From contig NZ_BQXY01000010.1 in the NCBI RefSeq assembly GCF_024341905.1, positions 1 to 64,000 of the forward strand: 64,000 nucleotides of DNA, in the 5' to 3' direction. The DNA is from Clostridium folliculivorans (GTDB lineage: Bacteria; Bacillota; Clostridia; Clostridiales; Clostridiaceae). This document shows positions 34,806-44,272 of the stretch, in pieces (within the stretch, counting starts at the first letter, position 1; each line of letters starts with the position of its first letter). The position numbers were made by a program, and so were the translations under genes. The notes below the pieces were generated by a model. That model was given only the letters and a program-made list of their open reading frames with translations, was not told the DNA's origin and did not search any database.

Positions 34806-37307
34806 ATGCTGAAAAGTCATTATGATGGATATAGAAGCCTTAGTGACATGATGATGTTTAAATATGATATGGTCCATACAACAAGAAAAAATGATGTGTT
34901 TGCTGATGAACCAACATTTATAAGTGAAGCTTTAGCAAATAAATTTAAGAATAGCAGTGAAATTTTAAACTCTCTTATAGAAAGAATTCTTAATGGAGTA
35001 AATAAGGACTTTGAAGATGTAAAACCATATATACCAGATTTCAAGTATAAAGATGAGATAATAGCTATAAAAAGAAAACTGCCTGAAACCTTGTGGGTTA
35101 GATATGATGGATTTAGAAAAGAAGATGGGGTTTTTTATAGTGAGCTTAACTACGATAAACCTTGCGCACAGAGAGAGTGTAGTTTTAATTCAACATTTGA
35201 AGGCGCTTTTGGTGATAATTTTGATAAAGATTTATGTAGTGTATTCAAAAGGATTTGCTCTGAAGAAATTCCGGATAAAAAAGATTTAAATATTGCATTT
35301 TTGACTGCACCTTCTAGGTATGAAGAAACCCATCTAGCCATCTATATAAAAAATCTCCTTGAAGATAGTAACCATTTCTTTATCTTAGCAGGACCAGATA
35401 ATTTCAATGTAATAGGGGATAAGGTTTATGCCTTCAATAAACAAATTGATGTGATGATAAGATTATATCCTACAGAATTCCTATATGAAGTAAGGGATTT
35501 TGAACATATCTTAAGTCTTCATGATAATAATAAGTTTCTAATACTAAATGATCCGAGGGTAATAATAGCTCAATGTAAAAGTCTATATGCATATTTATGG
35601 GCACTAGCAGATGCTAAAGATTCAAGGCTAAGTGAAGCAGAAATTAACGTGATAACTTCAGTTTTACCTAAAACGGAGATTTTAAGTGAAGCTAATTTTT
35701 ATAAAGCTCTATGCGATAAAGATAAGTATGTTGTAAAGCCAGTGTTCGGAAGATATAGCATAGATGTATTTATAGGAACTCTTCATAATGAAGCTGAATG
35801 GAAGGAAAGTATGAAATATGTTGAAGAGCAAATGCAGCATAAAGTATTCATACTTCAAGAATTCTGCGAAATAGAGGTGGAGACTGCCCCTTATTATGAT
35901 GAAAGATTTAGCTATGATGTTGAGGCATTTGGTAACTATGGGATATTCTTAAGTGGACATGATTTTATAGGTAGTTGTATAAGATGGAATGATGACTATC
36001 TTACTGAAGAGGAAAGTACTTGGATAAGCTCTGTAAGTATAAACAAAGCGCCTAAATTAAGAACAATAAATCCTAATGTTGACATAGAAGCTTTAAAAAA
36101 AGAGGCCATATTAGAATATGGATTCACAGGGATTTATGCTAAGAATTATGAGTATCTTAGTAAAGAAATCATAGTTATGGAAGATGAAAAGCTTGAAGAA
36201 TTAAAAGAGGCTACTGAAAAACTAGCAACTATTTTTAAGAAGACCGCCAAGCTAATATATGACAATCTAGATTTATACGGAGATATACTTGGAATACAAA
36301 ATCTAGAAGAAACTATTAAAAGAGAATTTACTGATGAGCTCGTATTCATAGGCAGAATGGATTGGATTTTAGATAAATATGGGGATTTTAAGGTACTGGA
36401 ACTTAATGCAGAAACACCAGCTGGAGTATTTGAAAGTCTTGTGATTGATAAGCTTTATTATGATAGGATAATAGGTAACGAGAACCTTAAAGTTAATAGA
36501 ATCAATGATAAATTAGCATCATTGATTAAAGACCAGTTTTATAAGATTTTAGAAGATGCAAGAAGAAAGAAAGCTGTAAGTACAGTGGCTATAGTATCAA
36601 CAACCTATTATGAAGATTGGTATACTATAAATAGTATATATGATGCGATTAAAGGTGAATATATTAAGGAAAATGAAGATGTAAGTGTAGAGCTATTTAT
36701 AGGTAGCATATACGATATTGAAATAAAAGATGAACAGTGTTATTTGTATGGAAATAAGATAGATTGTTTTTATAGGTTTTATCCATTGGACTGGTTTTTT
36801 GAACCACAATATGAAGTTGAAGCTATAGGTAGATTAATAAATAAAAGTATATTTTCTATTAACCCATCATGGTCAATAATACCTCAAAGTAAAGGCTTTT
36901 TTAGCGCAATTTATGAGCTGTTAAAGTATGACTTTTACGATGAAAAAGAAAGTATGCTCATAAAAAAGTATATTCCATATACAACCTTTGATCCCACAAA
37001 TTTAAATGGAAACTATGTTGTAAAACCCTTGCTTGGAAGAGAAGGAAACAAGGTGAGATTATCTTATGAATTGGATCAATTGCCTGATTATGATTGCATA
37101 TTTCAGGAGACTATAAGAGGAGCTACTCATAAGTTTACAGTAAAGTCTAATTTAAGTACTTGGAAGGAAAATTTATATCCGATAATTGGTACTTATATAG
37201 TTGGTGAAACCTTTGCAGGAGCATATACTAGAGTAGGCTCTAAGATAACAAATAACATATGCATGTATTCACCTTTATATACAATGGAAGGAGAAGTGGT
37301 TAAATGA
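34806..37307 (+). CDS. Tandem glutathionylspermidine-synthase-type ATP-grasp protein
   Basis: About 833 residues made of two related halves (about 1-410 and 411-833). Each has the GSP-synthase order: Arg-x-Asp then ELN (VRYDGFR, ELNYDKP in the first; IGRMDW, ELNAETPAG in the second), the ATP-binding lysine (KYVVKPVFGRYS near residue 308, NYVVKPLLGREG near 736), a QE strand (ILQEFCE, IFQETIR) and a late Arg (SCIRWND, AYTRVGS). Both active sites look complete, so it may ligate two amide bonds. There is no N-terminal amidase domain as in Gss. The ATG at 34806 is preferred to the GTG at 34797. It overlaps the next gene by 4 bp. The product is unknown. Confidence 0.85.
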   Translation: MLKSHYDGYRSLSDMMMFKYDMVHTTRKNDVFADEPTFISEALANKFKNSSEILNSLIERILNGVNKDFEDVKPYIPDFKYKDEIIAIKRKLPETLWVRYDGFRKEDGVFYSELNYDKPCAQRECSFNSTFEGAFGDNFDKDLCSVFKRICSEEIPDKKDLNIAFLTAPSRYEETHLAIYIKNLLEDSNHFFILAGPDNFNVIGDKVYAFNKQIDVMIRLYPTEFLYEVRDFEHILSLHDNNKFLILNDPRVIIAQCKSLYAYLWALADAKDSRLSEAEINVITSVLPKTEILSEANFYKALCDKDKYVVKPVFGRYSIDVFIGTLHNEAEWKESMKYVEEQMQHKVFILQEFCEIEVETAPYYDERFSYDVEAFGNYGIFLSGHDFIGSCIRWNDDYLTEEESTWISSVSINKAPKLRTINPNVDIEALKKEAILEYGFTGIYAKNYEYLSKEIIVMEDEKLEELKEATEKLATIFKKTAKLIYDNLDLYGDILGIQNLEETIKREFTDELVFIGRMDWILDKYGDFKVLELNAETPAGVFESLVIDKLYYDRIIGNENLKVNRINDKLASLIKDQFYKILEDARRKKAVSTVAIVSTTYYEDWYTINSIYDAIKGEYIKENEDVSVELFIGSIYDIEIKDEQCYLYGNKIDCFYRFYPLDWFFEPQYEVEAIGRLINKSIFSINPSWSIIPQSKGFFSAIYELLKYDFYDEKESMLIKKYIPYTTFDPTNLNGNYVVKPLLGREGNKVRLSYELDQLPDYDCIFQETIRGATHKFTVKSNLSTWKENLYPIIGTYIVGETFAGAYTRVGSKITNNICMYSPLYTMEGEVVK

Positions 37308-37978
37308 GTCAAGATGATAAAAAGCCAGCCATAAATAGAAATCTAAATACAGTTCCTAAAAATCCTTCCAAGCTTAGGGACGCAAGGTTTAATAATAAAG
37401 CTGTATCTAAAGAAAAGGAAAAGATGTATAACCCTTCACTAATAAAAACCAATAAAAAAGTTAAAAATCCATCTATGAATAAAAAGTATATCGGCTTAAA
37501 TGATGAAGATAAAAAATCATTGAATTTAGCTAGAGTGCTTTTAGGATTATTTAGTGGTGTTGCCATAATAGCTGTATTTATAATCATAGTAGTAAGTACT
37601 AGAGGATCAGATGATAATATGTATAAAGGGAAAGCATACTTTGAATACTTAGGTATAAGTGAAGCTAGTGCTTATAATGAAAAATTAGATAGCAAATATG
37701 ACCTTGTAAAATCAGATAACTATTATGCAGGGACCTTTAGCTCTGATGGAGAGAATTATTATAGATTTGAAGTAGAAAAACAAGGGGAAAAATCCTATGA
37801 TATGGAAGTCAGTTCCTTGCAGTGTAGTGTATCAGAAGAAGATAATCTATCTAAAGGATATGTTGAGGTATTCAAAAGGACCTACAAGTCTACATCAGGA
37901 AAGTTCTCAGGAAAAGATGTAAGCGCATTTTACTATAAGCTTCATATACCTAAAGGAACCCTAAAGACTTTTGAGTAA
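37304..37978 (+). CDS. Single-pass membrane protein of the ATP-grasp operon
   Basis: 224 residues. The N-terminal 75 residues are Lys/Asn-rich and probably cytoplasmic. One membrane helix follows (about 76-99, VLLGLFSGVAIIAVFIIIVV). The outer domain of about 125 residues has Tyr/Ser-rich strands (YYAGTFSSDGENYYRFEVE, SFYYKLHIP-like end). No family was recognised. It overlaps the ATP-grasp gene by ATGA, so the two are translationally coupled. With the exported 110-residue protein it places the operon's function at the envelope. Confidence 0.7.
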   Translation: MSQDDKKPAINRNLNTVPKNPSKLRDARFNNKAVSKEKEKMYNPSLIKTNKKVKNPSMNKKYIGLNDEDKKSLNLARVLLGLFSGVAIIAVFIIIVVSTRGSDDNMYKGKAYFEYLGISEASAYNEKLDSKYDLVKSDNYYAGTFSSDGENYYRFEVEKQGEKSYDMEVSSLQCSVSEEDNLSKGYVEVFKRTYKSTSGKFSGKDVSAFYYKLHIPKGTLKTFE

Positions 37979-38056
37979 TTTATATAATATTTTTAAAGTA
38001 TTGGATGTGGGAGCACCTTAATTTAAAAATAATAGATATAAGTTTTGTATAATAAT

Positions 38057-38104
38057 AAAAAACAGTAGAAAACTACATAATAGAAGTTTTCTACTGTTTT
38101 TTTT
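38057..38104. terminator. Bidirectional terminator after the ATP-grasp operon
   Basis: AACAGTAGAAAACT and AGTTTTCTACTGTT form a perfect stem with A and T runs on either side. It also serves the converging acyltransferase gene. Confidence 0.9.
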
Positions 38105-38135
38105 GTTGTTTTAAGTTTAAAACAACTTATGAGAT

Positions 38136-39164
38136 TTAATGAGCAAATCTCACAGAGTGACTCTTTGATGATGATGATGATGGACTTGTTCCTTTAAAAA
38201 TGAACTCACAAAGCTCATTCTTATTTATCAATATTGCTAAACCTAATGGGATTAATAACCCTATTAGGGTGAAAATTACGTAATTATAGCTAAACAATGT
38301 TTCAAAATAATGATTTAGTGGAATATGCAAATACATTATTATTAATGAGTTAGCGCCAGCAAGTTTAAAGAAACTTGCAACAGAACTTATGTGTTTTAGC
38401 TGAGTTAAATGATAACTTATAGAAAGTATAAATACTGTAAATGTTATTGGTACTAATAAATCTAAGAAGTAATACCTAAACTCAGAGTATTTTATATTCA
38501 TGTAATAATAAATTTGAAGATCAGTATTTAACTTTAAATAGCTGATTGCAAGTACTCCGCTTATTATTAAGGTGATCTTGTTATTAACAAACTTTAATAA
38601 ATCTTTAGAATAATACCCAATAGCATAGTATGGCAATGTAATCATTAATGCATCCAAATTCCAAGGTATATAGTTAGCTGTTGTTATATCTACTACATTT
38701 TCAGGTACTGTAGCTAGAACAAATGCATGACCAGCAATATATAATCCGATTAATAACATTATTAAAGCTTGGTTTGATAATAGTTTTTTTCCATAATGGA
38801 ATAATACCTTAGTAAGGAATAAGCAAGGTATAAACCAAAATACACCGGGCATCATTTTGCCAGAATATATATGCTCATAACTATAGTAAAGAATATTTGG
38901 CATTGAAAAATCCTGCGGATTAGTCATAAAAGTCAGCGCCATATCAACTATTGAAAATGCTATATAAGGAATAAAAAATTTTGTAGCTTGTGATTTTATA
39001 CTTAACTTATTCTTATATAATAAACCGCTTATTATAAAGAACGCAGGCATATGAAACCAATACATATATTGAGCGAAAGGAAAATCGCTATGACATAGAA
39101 TAACAGTAATAATTAGGATACCTTTTGCAATATCTAAATAATCCACTCTTGTAGAGTTTCCCAT
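38136..39164 (-). CDS. Acyltransferase family 3 membrane protein
   Basis: 342 residues with about ten membrane helices. The family start RVDYLDIAKGILIITVIL, CHS... and WFHMPAFFIISGLLY near residue 35 mark the acyltransferase-3 group (OafA/WecH type), which O- or N-acylates cell-surface sugars. The His in LCHS is the expected catalytic residue. The C-terminal tail is Ser-rich (TSPSSSSSKSHS), which is unusual. Substrate unknown. Its ribosome site on the minus strand is a G-rich run 9 nt before the ATG. Confidence 0.88.
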   Translation of the reverse strand: MGNSTRVDYLDIAKGILIITVILCHSDFPFAQYMYWFHMPAFFIISGLLYKNKLSIKSQATKFFIPYIAFSIVDMALTFMTNPQDFSMPNILYYSYEHIYSGKMMPGVFWFIPCLFLTKVLFHYGKKLLSNQALIMLLIGLYIAGHAFVLATVPENVVDITTANYIPWNLDALMITLPYYAIGYYSKDLLKFVNNKITLIISGVLAISYLKLNTDLQIYYYMNIKYSEFRYYFLDLLVPITFTVFILSISYHLTQLKHISSVASFFKLAGANSLIIMYLHIPLNHYFETLFSYNYVIFTLIGLLIPLGLAILINKNELCEFIFKGTSPSSSSSKSHSVRFAH

Positions 39165-39509
39165 AATGAATCCCCCTGTTTCTATAAATAATTATCTAAG
39201 AATTTTTAACAACCTTTTAACAAAAACTATTTTAGCACAAAAAATACGGCAATCCTTAGTTTTCAGATATCTTTAAAAGAAAGTTTATCATTGTGGGAAA
39301 GTGTGTGACGCTTTGTGTGATATAGATATGGACAATAAAAGCACAACACATTTTTAAAACAATTATTTCCCTTAATATGAAAATAATAATTAGCAAAAAA
39401 ATAGCTAATTAATTATAGAATGGTAATTTTTTATAATAAATATACAAAATAATTAGAATGTACTAGAAAAAATAAAACTAGGTGTTACAATATTGTAGAG
39501 GTGATAAGT
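39165..39509. other. Divergent intergenic region, acyltransferase / glcT
   Basis: 345 bp of AT-rich DNA containing the promoters of two divergent genes. No convincing -35/-10 pairs, repeats or structured RNA were seen. AGAGGTGATAAGT precedes the glcT ATG at 39510. Confidence 0.5.
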
Positions 39510-40355
39510 ATGGTTAAAAAACTTAACTGTGACTGGTCTGTAATAAAAGCCTTTAATAACAACATTGTTTTAGCTACAAATAATAAAAGTGAAAAGATAT
39601 TATTTGCAAAAGGAATAGGATTTAATAAGAAATTGGGGGACATTATTACAAGTGAAACCCTGGTAGACAAGATATTTACCATAGAAGATGAAAAGAACAA
39701 AAGTAATTTTAAAGAAATAGTAAATAGAAACGACGAAGCCTTCGTAGCGCTTTGTGAAGAAATTATAAGAGATATATCAGATAAATTAGGAGAAGAATTA
39801 AGTGAAAACATTCATGTTGGACTTATTGATCATATAGATTTTGCCGTAAAGAGATTAAAAAATAGTGAAGAAATACAAAATCCTTTTATTAGTGAAATCC
39901 AGACTTTATACGATTTAGAATTTGATTTGGCTAAAAGTGCTTCTTTAAGACTTGAAAAAGAGTTAGGGGTTAAGATTCCAGATGGTGAAGTTGGATTTAT
40001 AGCACTACATATACATTCAGCTAGAAAAAATGGGAAGTTATCAAATACTATGAAGTATAGCTTCATAAATAATTCGATTGTAGAGTTTATAGAAGAAGAA
40101 CTTAATTTAAAGATTGATAGAAAGTCTCTAGATTACGCAAGGTTTATAACTCATGTTAGATTTGCATGTGAAAGAATAGTTACAAATAAGACTATAAAGA
40201 ATGAGCTTAAGGATACTATAAAAAGACGTTATAAACAATCGTATAAGCTTGCAAAGGAAGCAGCAAAAGTAATAGAAGACCAGTTAGAAGCAGAAGTCAC
40301 CATAGATGAAGTAGCATATCTTGCCATTCATATAGAAAGACTGAAAAATTTATAA
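39510..40355 (+). CDS. glcT: BglG/GlcT-family transcription antiterminator
   Basis: 282 residues. An N-terminal co-antiterminator RNA-binding domain (about 1-55, with NNIVLATN and ILFAKGIGF) is followed by two PTS regulation domains. PRD1 is about 65-170 with the His in IHVGLIDHIDFA. PRD2 is about 175-280 with FITHVRFACERI and YLAIHIERL. The protein binds a RAT hairpin to prevent termination and is inactivated by the PTS when sugar is absent. A RAT-like sequence and terminator sit just downstream, in front of the ptsG-like gene, which fits the GlcT role. The ATG at 39510 was chosen over an in-frame GTG that overlaps the ribosome site. Confidence 0.88.
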   Translation: MVKKLNCDWSVIKAFNNNIVLATNNKSEKILFAKGIGFNKKLGDIITSETLVDKIFTIEDEKNKSNFKEIVNRNDEAFVALCEEIIRDISDKLGEELSENIHVGLIDHIDFAVKRLKNSEEIQNPFISEIQTLYDLEFDLAKSASLRLEKELGVKIPDGEVGFIALHIHSARKNGKLSNTMKYSFINNSIVEFIEEELNLKIDRKSLDYARFITHVRFACERIVTNKTIKNELKDTIKRRYKQSYKLAKEAAKVIEDQLEAEVTIDEVAYLAIHIERLKNL

Positions 40356-40366
40356 TAAAAATTCAT

Positions 40367-40380
40367 TGAAAACGTTGCAA
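40367..40380 (+). promoter_or_regulatory. Possible CcpA (cre) site over the ptsG -35
   Basis: TGAAAACGTTGCAA resembles the cre consensus TGWAANCGNTNWCA with mismatches at the 3' end. It overlaps the -35 element, so binding would repress. Sequence match only. Confidence 0.35.
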
Positions 40381-40403
40381 TATTTATTAATATGATATAT
40401 AAT
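40375..40403 (+). promoter_or_regulatory. Sigma-A-type promoter of the ptsG-like gene
   Basis: TTGCAA (40375-40380), a 17-nt spacer and TATAAT (40398-40403). Transcription would start near 40410, leaving a leader long enough for the RAT and terminator. Confidence 0.75.
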
Positions 40404-40438
40404 GAGTTTGTAAATATGAATAGCTTGATTGATTTATT

Positions 40439-40476
40439 TCTTTCGGCGTGTTACCTAAGTTAGGGCATTAGCTGAA
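40439..40476 (+). promoter_or_regulatory. RAT antiterminator RNA (GlcT target)
   Basis: TTTCGGCGTGTTACCTAAGT followed by TAGGGCATTAGCTGAAA can form the two-loop RAT stem (TTACCTAA/TTAGGGCA). It overlaps the 5' arm of the terminator at 40471, the arrangement needed for antitermination. The GTGTTAC...GGCAT pattern agrees with RATs of the GlcT group as I recall them. Confidence 0.7.
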
Positions 40477-40506
40477 AAGGGAGTTTTCCCTTTTCGGCTT
40501 TTTTTG
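40471..40506 (+). terminator. Regulated terminator in the ptsG leader
   Basis: GCTGAAAAGGGA pairs with TCCCTTTTCGGC and is followed by eight Ts. It overlaps the RAT. Confidence 0.9.
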
Positions 40507-40646
40507 TTTTAATAAAAACTTATGTAATGGCATATAACTATTATAAGAGAATTAATCGCCAGAAAGAAAGTTATAGCAATTATCTAATTTTATTTATTAA
40601 TTAACTATTCTTTTTACAAAATTAATAGTAATAGGAGTGTTGAAAA

Positions 40647-42140
40647 ATGAGTAAAGAAACTAACAAAACCTTAGCTTTTCTTCAAAAGATAGGTAAGGCC
40701 CTCATGACGCCAGTTGCGGTAATGCCTGCTGCAGCAATATTGCTGAGACTAGGTCAAAGCGACGTATGGACATGGACAGGTAATGCGTACTTAGCTAAAA
40801 ATGGTATACCAATAATTGCTCAAGCTGGAGATGCTATTTTTGGTACATTGTATCTTGGTAAAGGAGCAACAGCTACACCAATATCAATCCTTGGATTATT
40901 ATTTGCAATCGGTATAGCTATAGGGCTTGCTGAAGAGAATAACGGAGTTTCAGCTTTATCAGCAGCTGTAGGATTCCTTGTATTACAAAAGGTTGCATCA
41001 GCTATAGATCCAACTGTAAATATGGGAGTTTTTGCTGGTTTTATAGCCGGTATAACTGCAGGACTTTTATATAATAGGTTTAAAGATATTCAATTGCCGC
41101 AATTTCTTGGATTCTTTGGTGGTAAGAGATTTGTTCCTATAGTGACATCTTTCTTGATGATCATTCTAGGTGTTGCAGCGGGATATATATGGCCTGGTAT
41201 TCAGTATTACCTAGATCAATTTGGTAACTTTGTTGCAGGTTCAGGTCCAGTAGGTACCTTTGGATTTGGTCTATTAAACAGATTATTAATTCCATTTGGA
41301 TTACATCACGTAATGAACTCAATATTCTGGTTCACATTTGGTACATTTACAAATGCAGCAGGGGAAGTAGTTAGAGGAGATTTAACTAGATACTTTGCAG
41401 GAGATCCAAACTCAGGTGCATTTATGACTGGATTCTTCCCAATCATGATGTTTGCATTACCAGCTGCTTGTTTAGCTATGATTACTGCAGCTAAAAAAGA
41501 AAAGAAAAAAGAAGTTACAGGTATGCTTTTAGGTATAGCATTAACTTCATTCTTAACTGGTATCACAGAACCAATCGAATTTTTATTTATGTTCTTAGCA
41601 CCTCCTCTATATGCTATACATGCAGTATTAACTGGTGTAGCAGGAGCTGTAACTTATGCATTAAACATGAAATTAGGTTTTGGTTTCTCAGCAGGTTTCA
41701 TAGATTATGCTTTAAACTTCAGTAAACCAAATACTCATAACCCTATAGGTATTGCTTTAGTAGGTATTGTCTTTGCTGTTCTTTACTACTTCATATTCTT
41801 ATTCTACATTAAGAAGTTTGACGTTAAGACTCCAGGTAGAGAAGATGATGAAGAAGTTACAGTTAATACTAAAGCTGGTACTTCAAAGACTAGTAAATTA
41901 TCTGATAAAGCAGAAGTTATATTAGCTGCAATAGGTGGAAAGAATAATGTAGAATCCATAGATGCTTGTGTAACTAGAATAAGATTGACTTTAAACGATA
42001 CATCTAAATTAGATGAAAAGACTTTAAAACAAGCTGGCGCATCAGGTATATCAAGACTTGGTGAAAATAATGTTCAAGTAGTTGTTGGTACATTAGCAGA
42101 TCCACTTGTTTCACAAATAAAGAAATTAATGAACAAGTAA
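40647..42140 (+). CDS. PTS glucose-type transporter, enzyme IICB
   Basis: 497 residues. The IIC domain (about 1-395) has ten or so membrane helices and begins with the family motif LQKIGKALMTPVAVMPAAA. The GITEPIEF motif near residue 308 contributes to sugar binding. The IIB domain (about 420-497) carries the phosphorylated Cys in DACVTRIRL near 441. No IIA domain is attached, so a separate IIA must phosphorylate it. Glucose is the likely sugar given the GlcT/RAT control; N-acetylglucosamine is an alternative because the families are close. Confidence 0.9.
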   Translation: MSKETNKTLAFLQKIGKALMTPVAVMPAAAILLRLGQSDVWTWTGNAYLAKNGIPIIAQAGDAIFGTLYLGKGATATPISILGLLFAIGIAIGLAEENNGVSALSAAVGFLVLQKVASAIDPTVNMGVFAGFIAGITAGLLYNRFKDIQLPQFLGFFGGKRFVPIVTSFLMIILGVAAGYIWPGIQYYLDQFGNFVAGSGPVGTFGFGLLNRLLIPFGLHHVMNSIFWFTFGTFTNAAGEVVRGDLTRYFAGDPNSGAFMTGFFPIMMFALPAACLAMITAAKKEKKKEVTGMLLGIALTSFLTGITEPIEFLFMFLAPPLYAIHAVLTGVAGAVTYALNMKLGFGFSAGFIDYALNFSKPNTHNPIGIALVGIVFAVLYYFIFLFYIKKFDVKTPGREDDEEVTVNTKAGTSKTSKLSDKAEVILAAIGGKNNVESIDACVTRIRLTLNDTSKLDEKTLKQAGASGISRLGENNVQVVVGTLADPLVSQIKKLMNK

Positions 42141-42287
42141 TTTCTATTAAAAGAATAAGTATTTATTCAATTAAGTAAGAAACCAAGTAATTAAATAAGT
42201 AATTAATTACTTAAGGAAATAAATAATTAATTAAGAAAATAATAGAATATGACATTAAAGTTTTGACTAAAGTTTTAAGAAAATATG

Positions 42288-42326
42288 GCCATATCACTGA
42301 GTTTCAATTCGGTGATATGGCTTATT
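42288..42326 (+). terminator. Terminator after the ptsG-like gene
   Basis: GCCATATCAC pairs with GTGATATGGC, followed by TTATTT. A family A half-repeat (TTCGAAGTGGTACATCC) lies at about 42350-42366. Confidence 0.75.
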
Positions 42327-42559
42327 TAAGTTTTAAAAATAGATTTCGGTTCGAAGTGGTACATCCTTATATAATAACGATAAAGAAATAAAGATTATTC
42401 AACTGCAAAAGTTTCTTTAAAGATATTTAGAAAAGGCAGATAAGCAAAAAAACTCACTGAAGAAGGTTGGTATCCCCCCTTTATATAATTACTTTTATTA
42501 TTTTAACTGTCACTATAAATGGAGCATATGAGAAGAGAACTTCAGTTGATTTTTATAGT

Positions 42560-44030
42560 ATGCAATTATTTGTTAAATAAATGTTGGTAATGATTAAAAA
42601 CATGAATATGTGGCAAGCATTAAGAGGATAGCTTAATTATTAAATTTTCTTAGAGAGGTGTTCCTTTTGCTACAGCACGATGTTGAATTAAAAAAGTTTG
42701 ATTTGCATACTAATGATGTTCTAAAAAGAGATTTTTATAAAGATAGAGTTGTAGAAGCTTGCCCAATTTGTGGGTCAACTTGGCATATTAAATATGGTTT
42801 TTATAACGGAATTCAAAGATATAAATGCAAAGTGTGTGATAAAACTTTTTCACGCGCAACAAATTCACTGTGGAGTTATTCAAAGAAGAATACTAGAACT
42901 TGGATGGAATTTACTGAACTAATGACCGAAAATAAAACTTTGAAATTTTGTGCAGAGAAGTTAAAAATAAGTATTGGGACAGCTTTTTATTGGAGACATA
43001 AAATACTTCAAGCGTTAAGTAGAGACGTCACTCCAGATAGTTTATCAGGAGTTGTACATGTAGGGAAAGTTATTATAAAAGAAAACCTTAAAGGGTGTAG
43101 AAATGCAGAAATAATAGCCTCAGCAACTCCAAGAGAGGATATTTGGGTTATCGGTGCAAAAGGACAAGAAGACTCTATGTTCGTAAAACCAATATTTAAG
43201 CATTGGTGGAATCGAAGCGCTTTCGATGAGAAAGTTTATTCTAGAATAGAAGAAAAATCTTACATTGCTCCATACGGAGACAGATATATTAAATCAGTAG
43301 CAATAAGACATAATAGAAATAAATCCATTAAGGTAGAGGTCGAGTATAGAATAAAATATCTTTGGCCAAATTTGAAAAAATGGCTATCAATTTTCCATGG
43401 AGTGGCCTCAAAATATCTGCAAAGATATCTTAGTTTTTTCATAATCATGAACTTGGATAAGGTTATCGATTATATGGACTTGATATATGAGAAATTATTT
43501 AAAGGAAATAGATTTATAAGAACAGATGAGATAAGAATTGCAAATTCACTTTTTTAAAGAAATTATAAGTTAATATAACTATGGATAATATTAATATTTA
43601 TATTAAAAATTTAGTTTTATAATTTTAGTTATTTGTTAGATTATAATTTAACAAATTTAAAAATACTATCTTACTACTAATGCGAATCAATTATAAATAA
43701 TCGCTTGCTACTAATGAGGATTAATAAGACTATAAATTATTAATGAAGCTTTGAAAACATTAAAAACATTATAAAGTGATCAATATAACTCTGAAGCAAT
43801 TAACAACACTTTACAGCTGTCAATGCAATATGATTTTAGAAAAATTAATAAGATAGTAAAGAGGCTAATATTATTCTATAGTAATTGTTAAGAGCTATAG
43901 TTCTATTGGAAAACCGTATTAAGACTGTACTAGGTTCGGAGAATAAACTTTAAAAATATAAACCTAATAACAGAGTTGTCCATCTAAGTGTATCAAGATT
44001 TACCAACATTTAATTAATAAATAATTGTAT
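42560..44030 (+). mobile_element. IS1595-like element, copy 2
   Basis: Inverted ends of about 27 bp (ATGCAATTATTT... and ...AATAATTGTAT) enclose the transposase gene (42667-43557) and 470 bp of non-coding DNA. A family A palindrome is at about 43893-43986. Weaker similarity to the other copies extends to about 42533 and 44060. The flanks do not show a clear 8-bp duplication. Confidence 0.85.
42667..43557 (+). CDS. IS1595-type transposase-like protein, copy 2
   Basis: About 296 residues. It differs from copies 1 and 3 by a few percent, with most nucleotide changes silent. The zinc ribbon CPICG/CKVC, HTH-like segment and FHGVASKYLQRYL tail are all intact. The first catalytic Asp is again missing (GVVHVGKVI). 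The start is TTG at 42667, 6 nt after GAGAGGTG; the GTG at 42658 overlaps the ribosome site. See copy 1 for domain detail. Confidence 0.82.
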   Translation: MLQHDVELKKFDLHTNDVLKRDFYKDRVVEACPICGSTWHIKYGFYNGIQRYKCKVCDKTFSRATNSLWSYSKKNTRTWMEFTELMTENKTLKFCAEKLKISIGTAFYWRHKILQALSRDVTPDSLSGVVHVGKVIIKENLKGCRNAEIIASATPREDIWVIGAKGQEDSMFVKPIFKHWWNRSAFDEKVYSRIEEKSYIAPYGDRYIKSVAIRHNRNKSIKVEVEYRIKYLWPNLKKWLSIFHGVASKYLQRYLSFFIIMNLDKVIDYMDLIYEKLFKGNRFIRTDEIRIANSLF

Positions 44031-44272
44031 AGAGAAAAAATAGTCTATTAAGTATAGAGATTGGAAAAATCGTAAATAGTAGTTTGGGTATTGCAAAAAT
44101 ACACGAGCATAACCATTTCTCAAATTTATTTCACGATTAGAGCAGTGTTTGAAGAGATAGAGATGTAAAAAAGGTCACTAATGAAGTTGTATTAATAACT
44201 TTTATATAGTATGAATTTTAATAAGCAAAATAAATATAACATGGTGATTTCACAATATATCTTCATATATTA

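Noticed and set aside
38136..38190. Ser-rich tail of the acyltransferase as a partner of the TSSSS-ending protein
   Set aside because: The two tails share only serine richness, and the acyltransferase is convergent and beyond a terminator, so a functional link is not supported.
42560..44030. Target-site duplications of the IS copies
   Set aside because: No matching 8-bp flanks were found for any copy, and flanking similarity between copies makes the borders uncertain.
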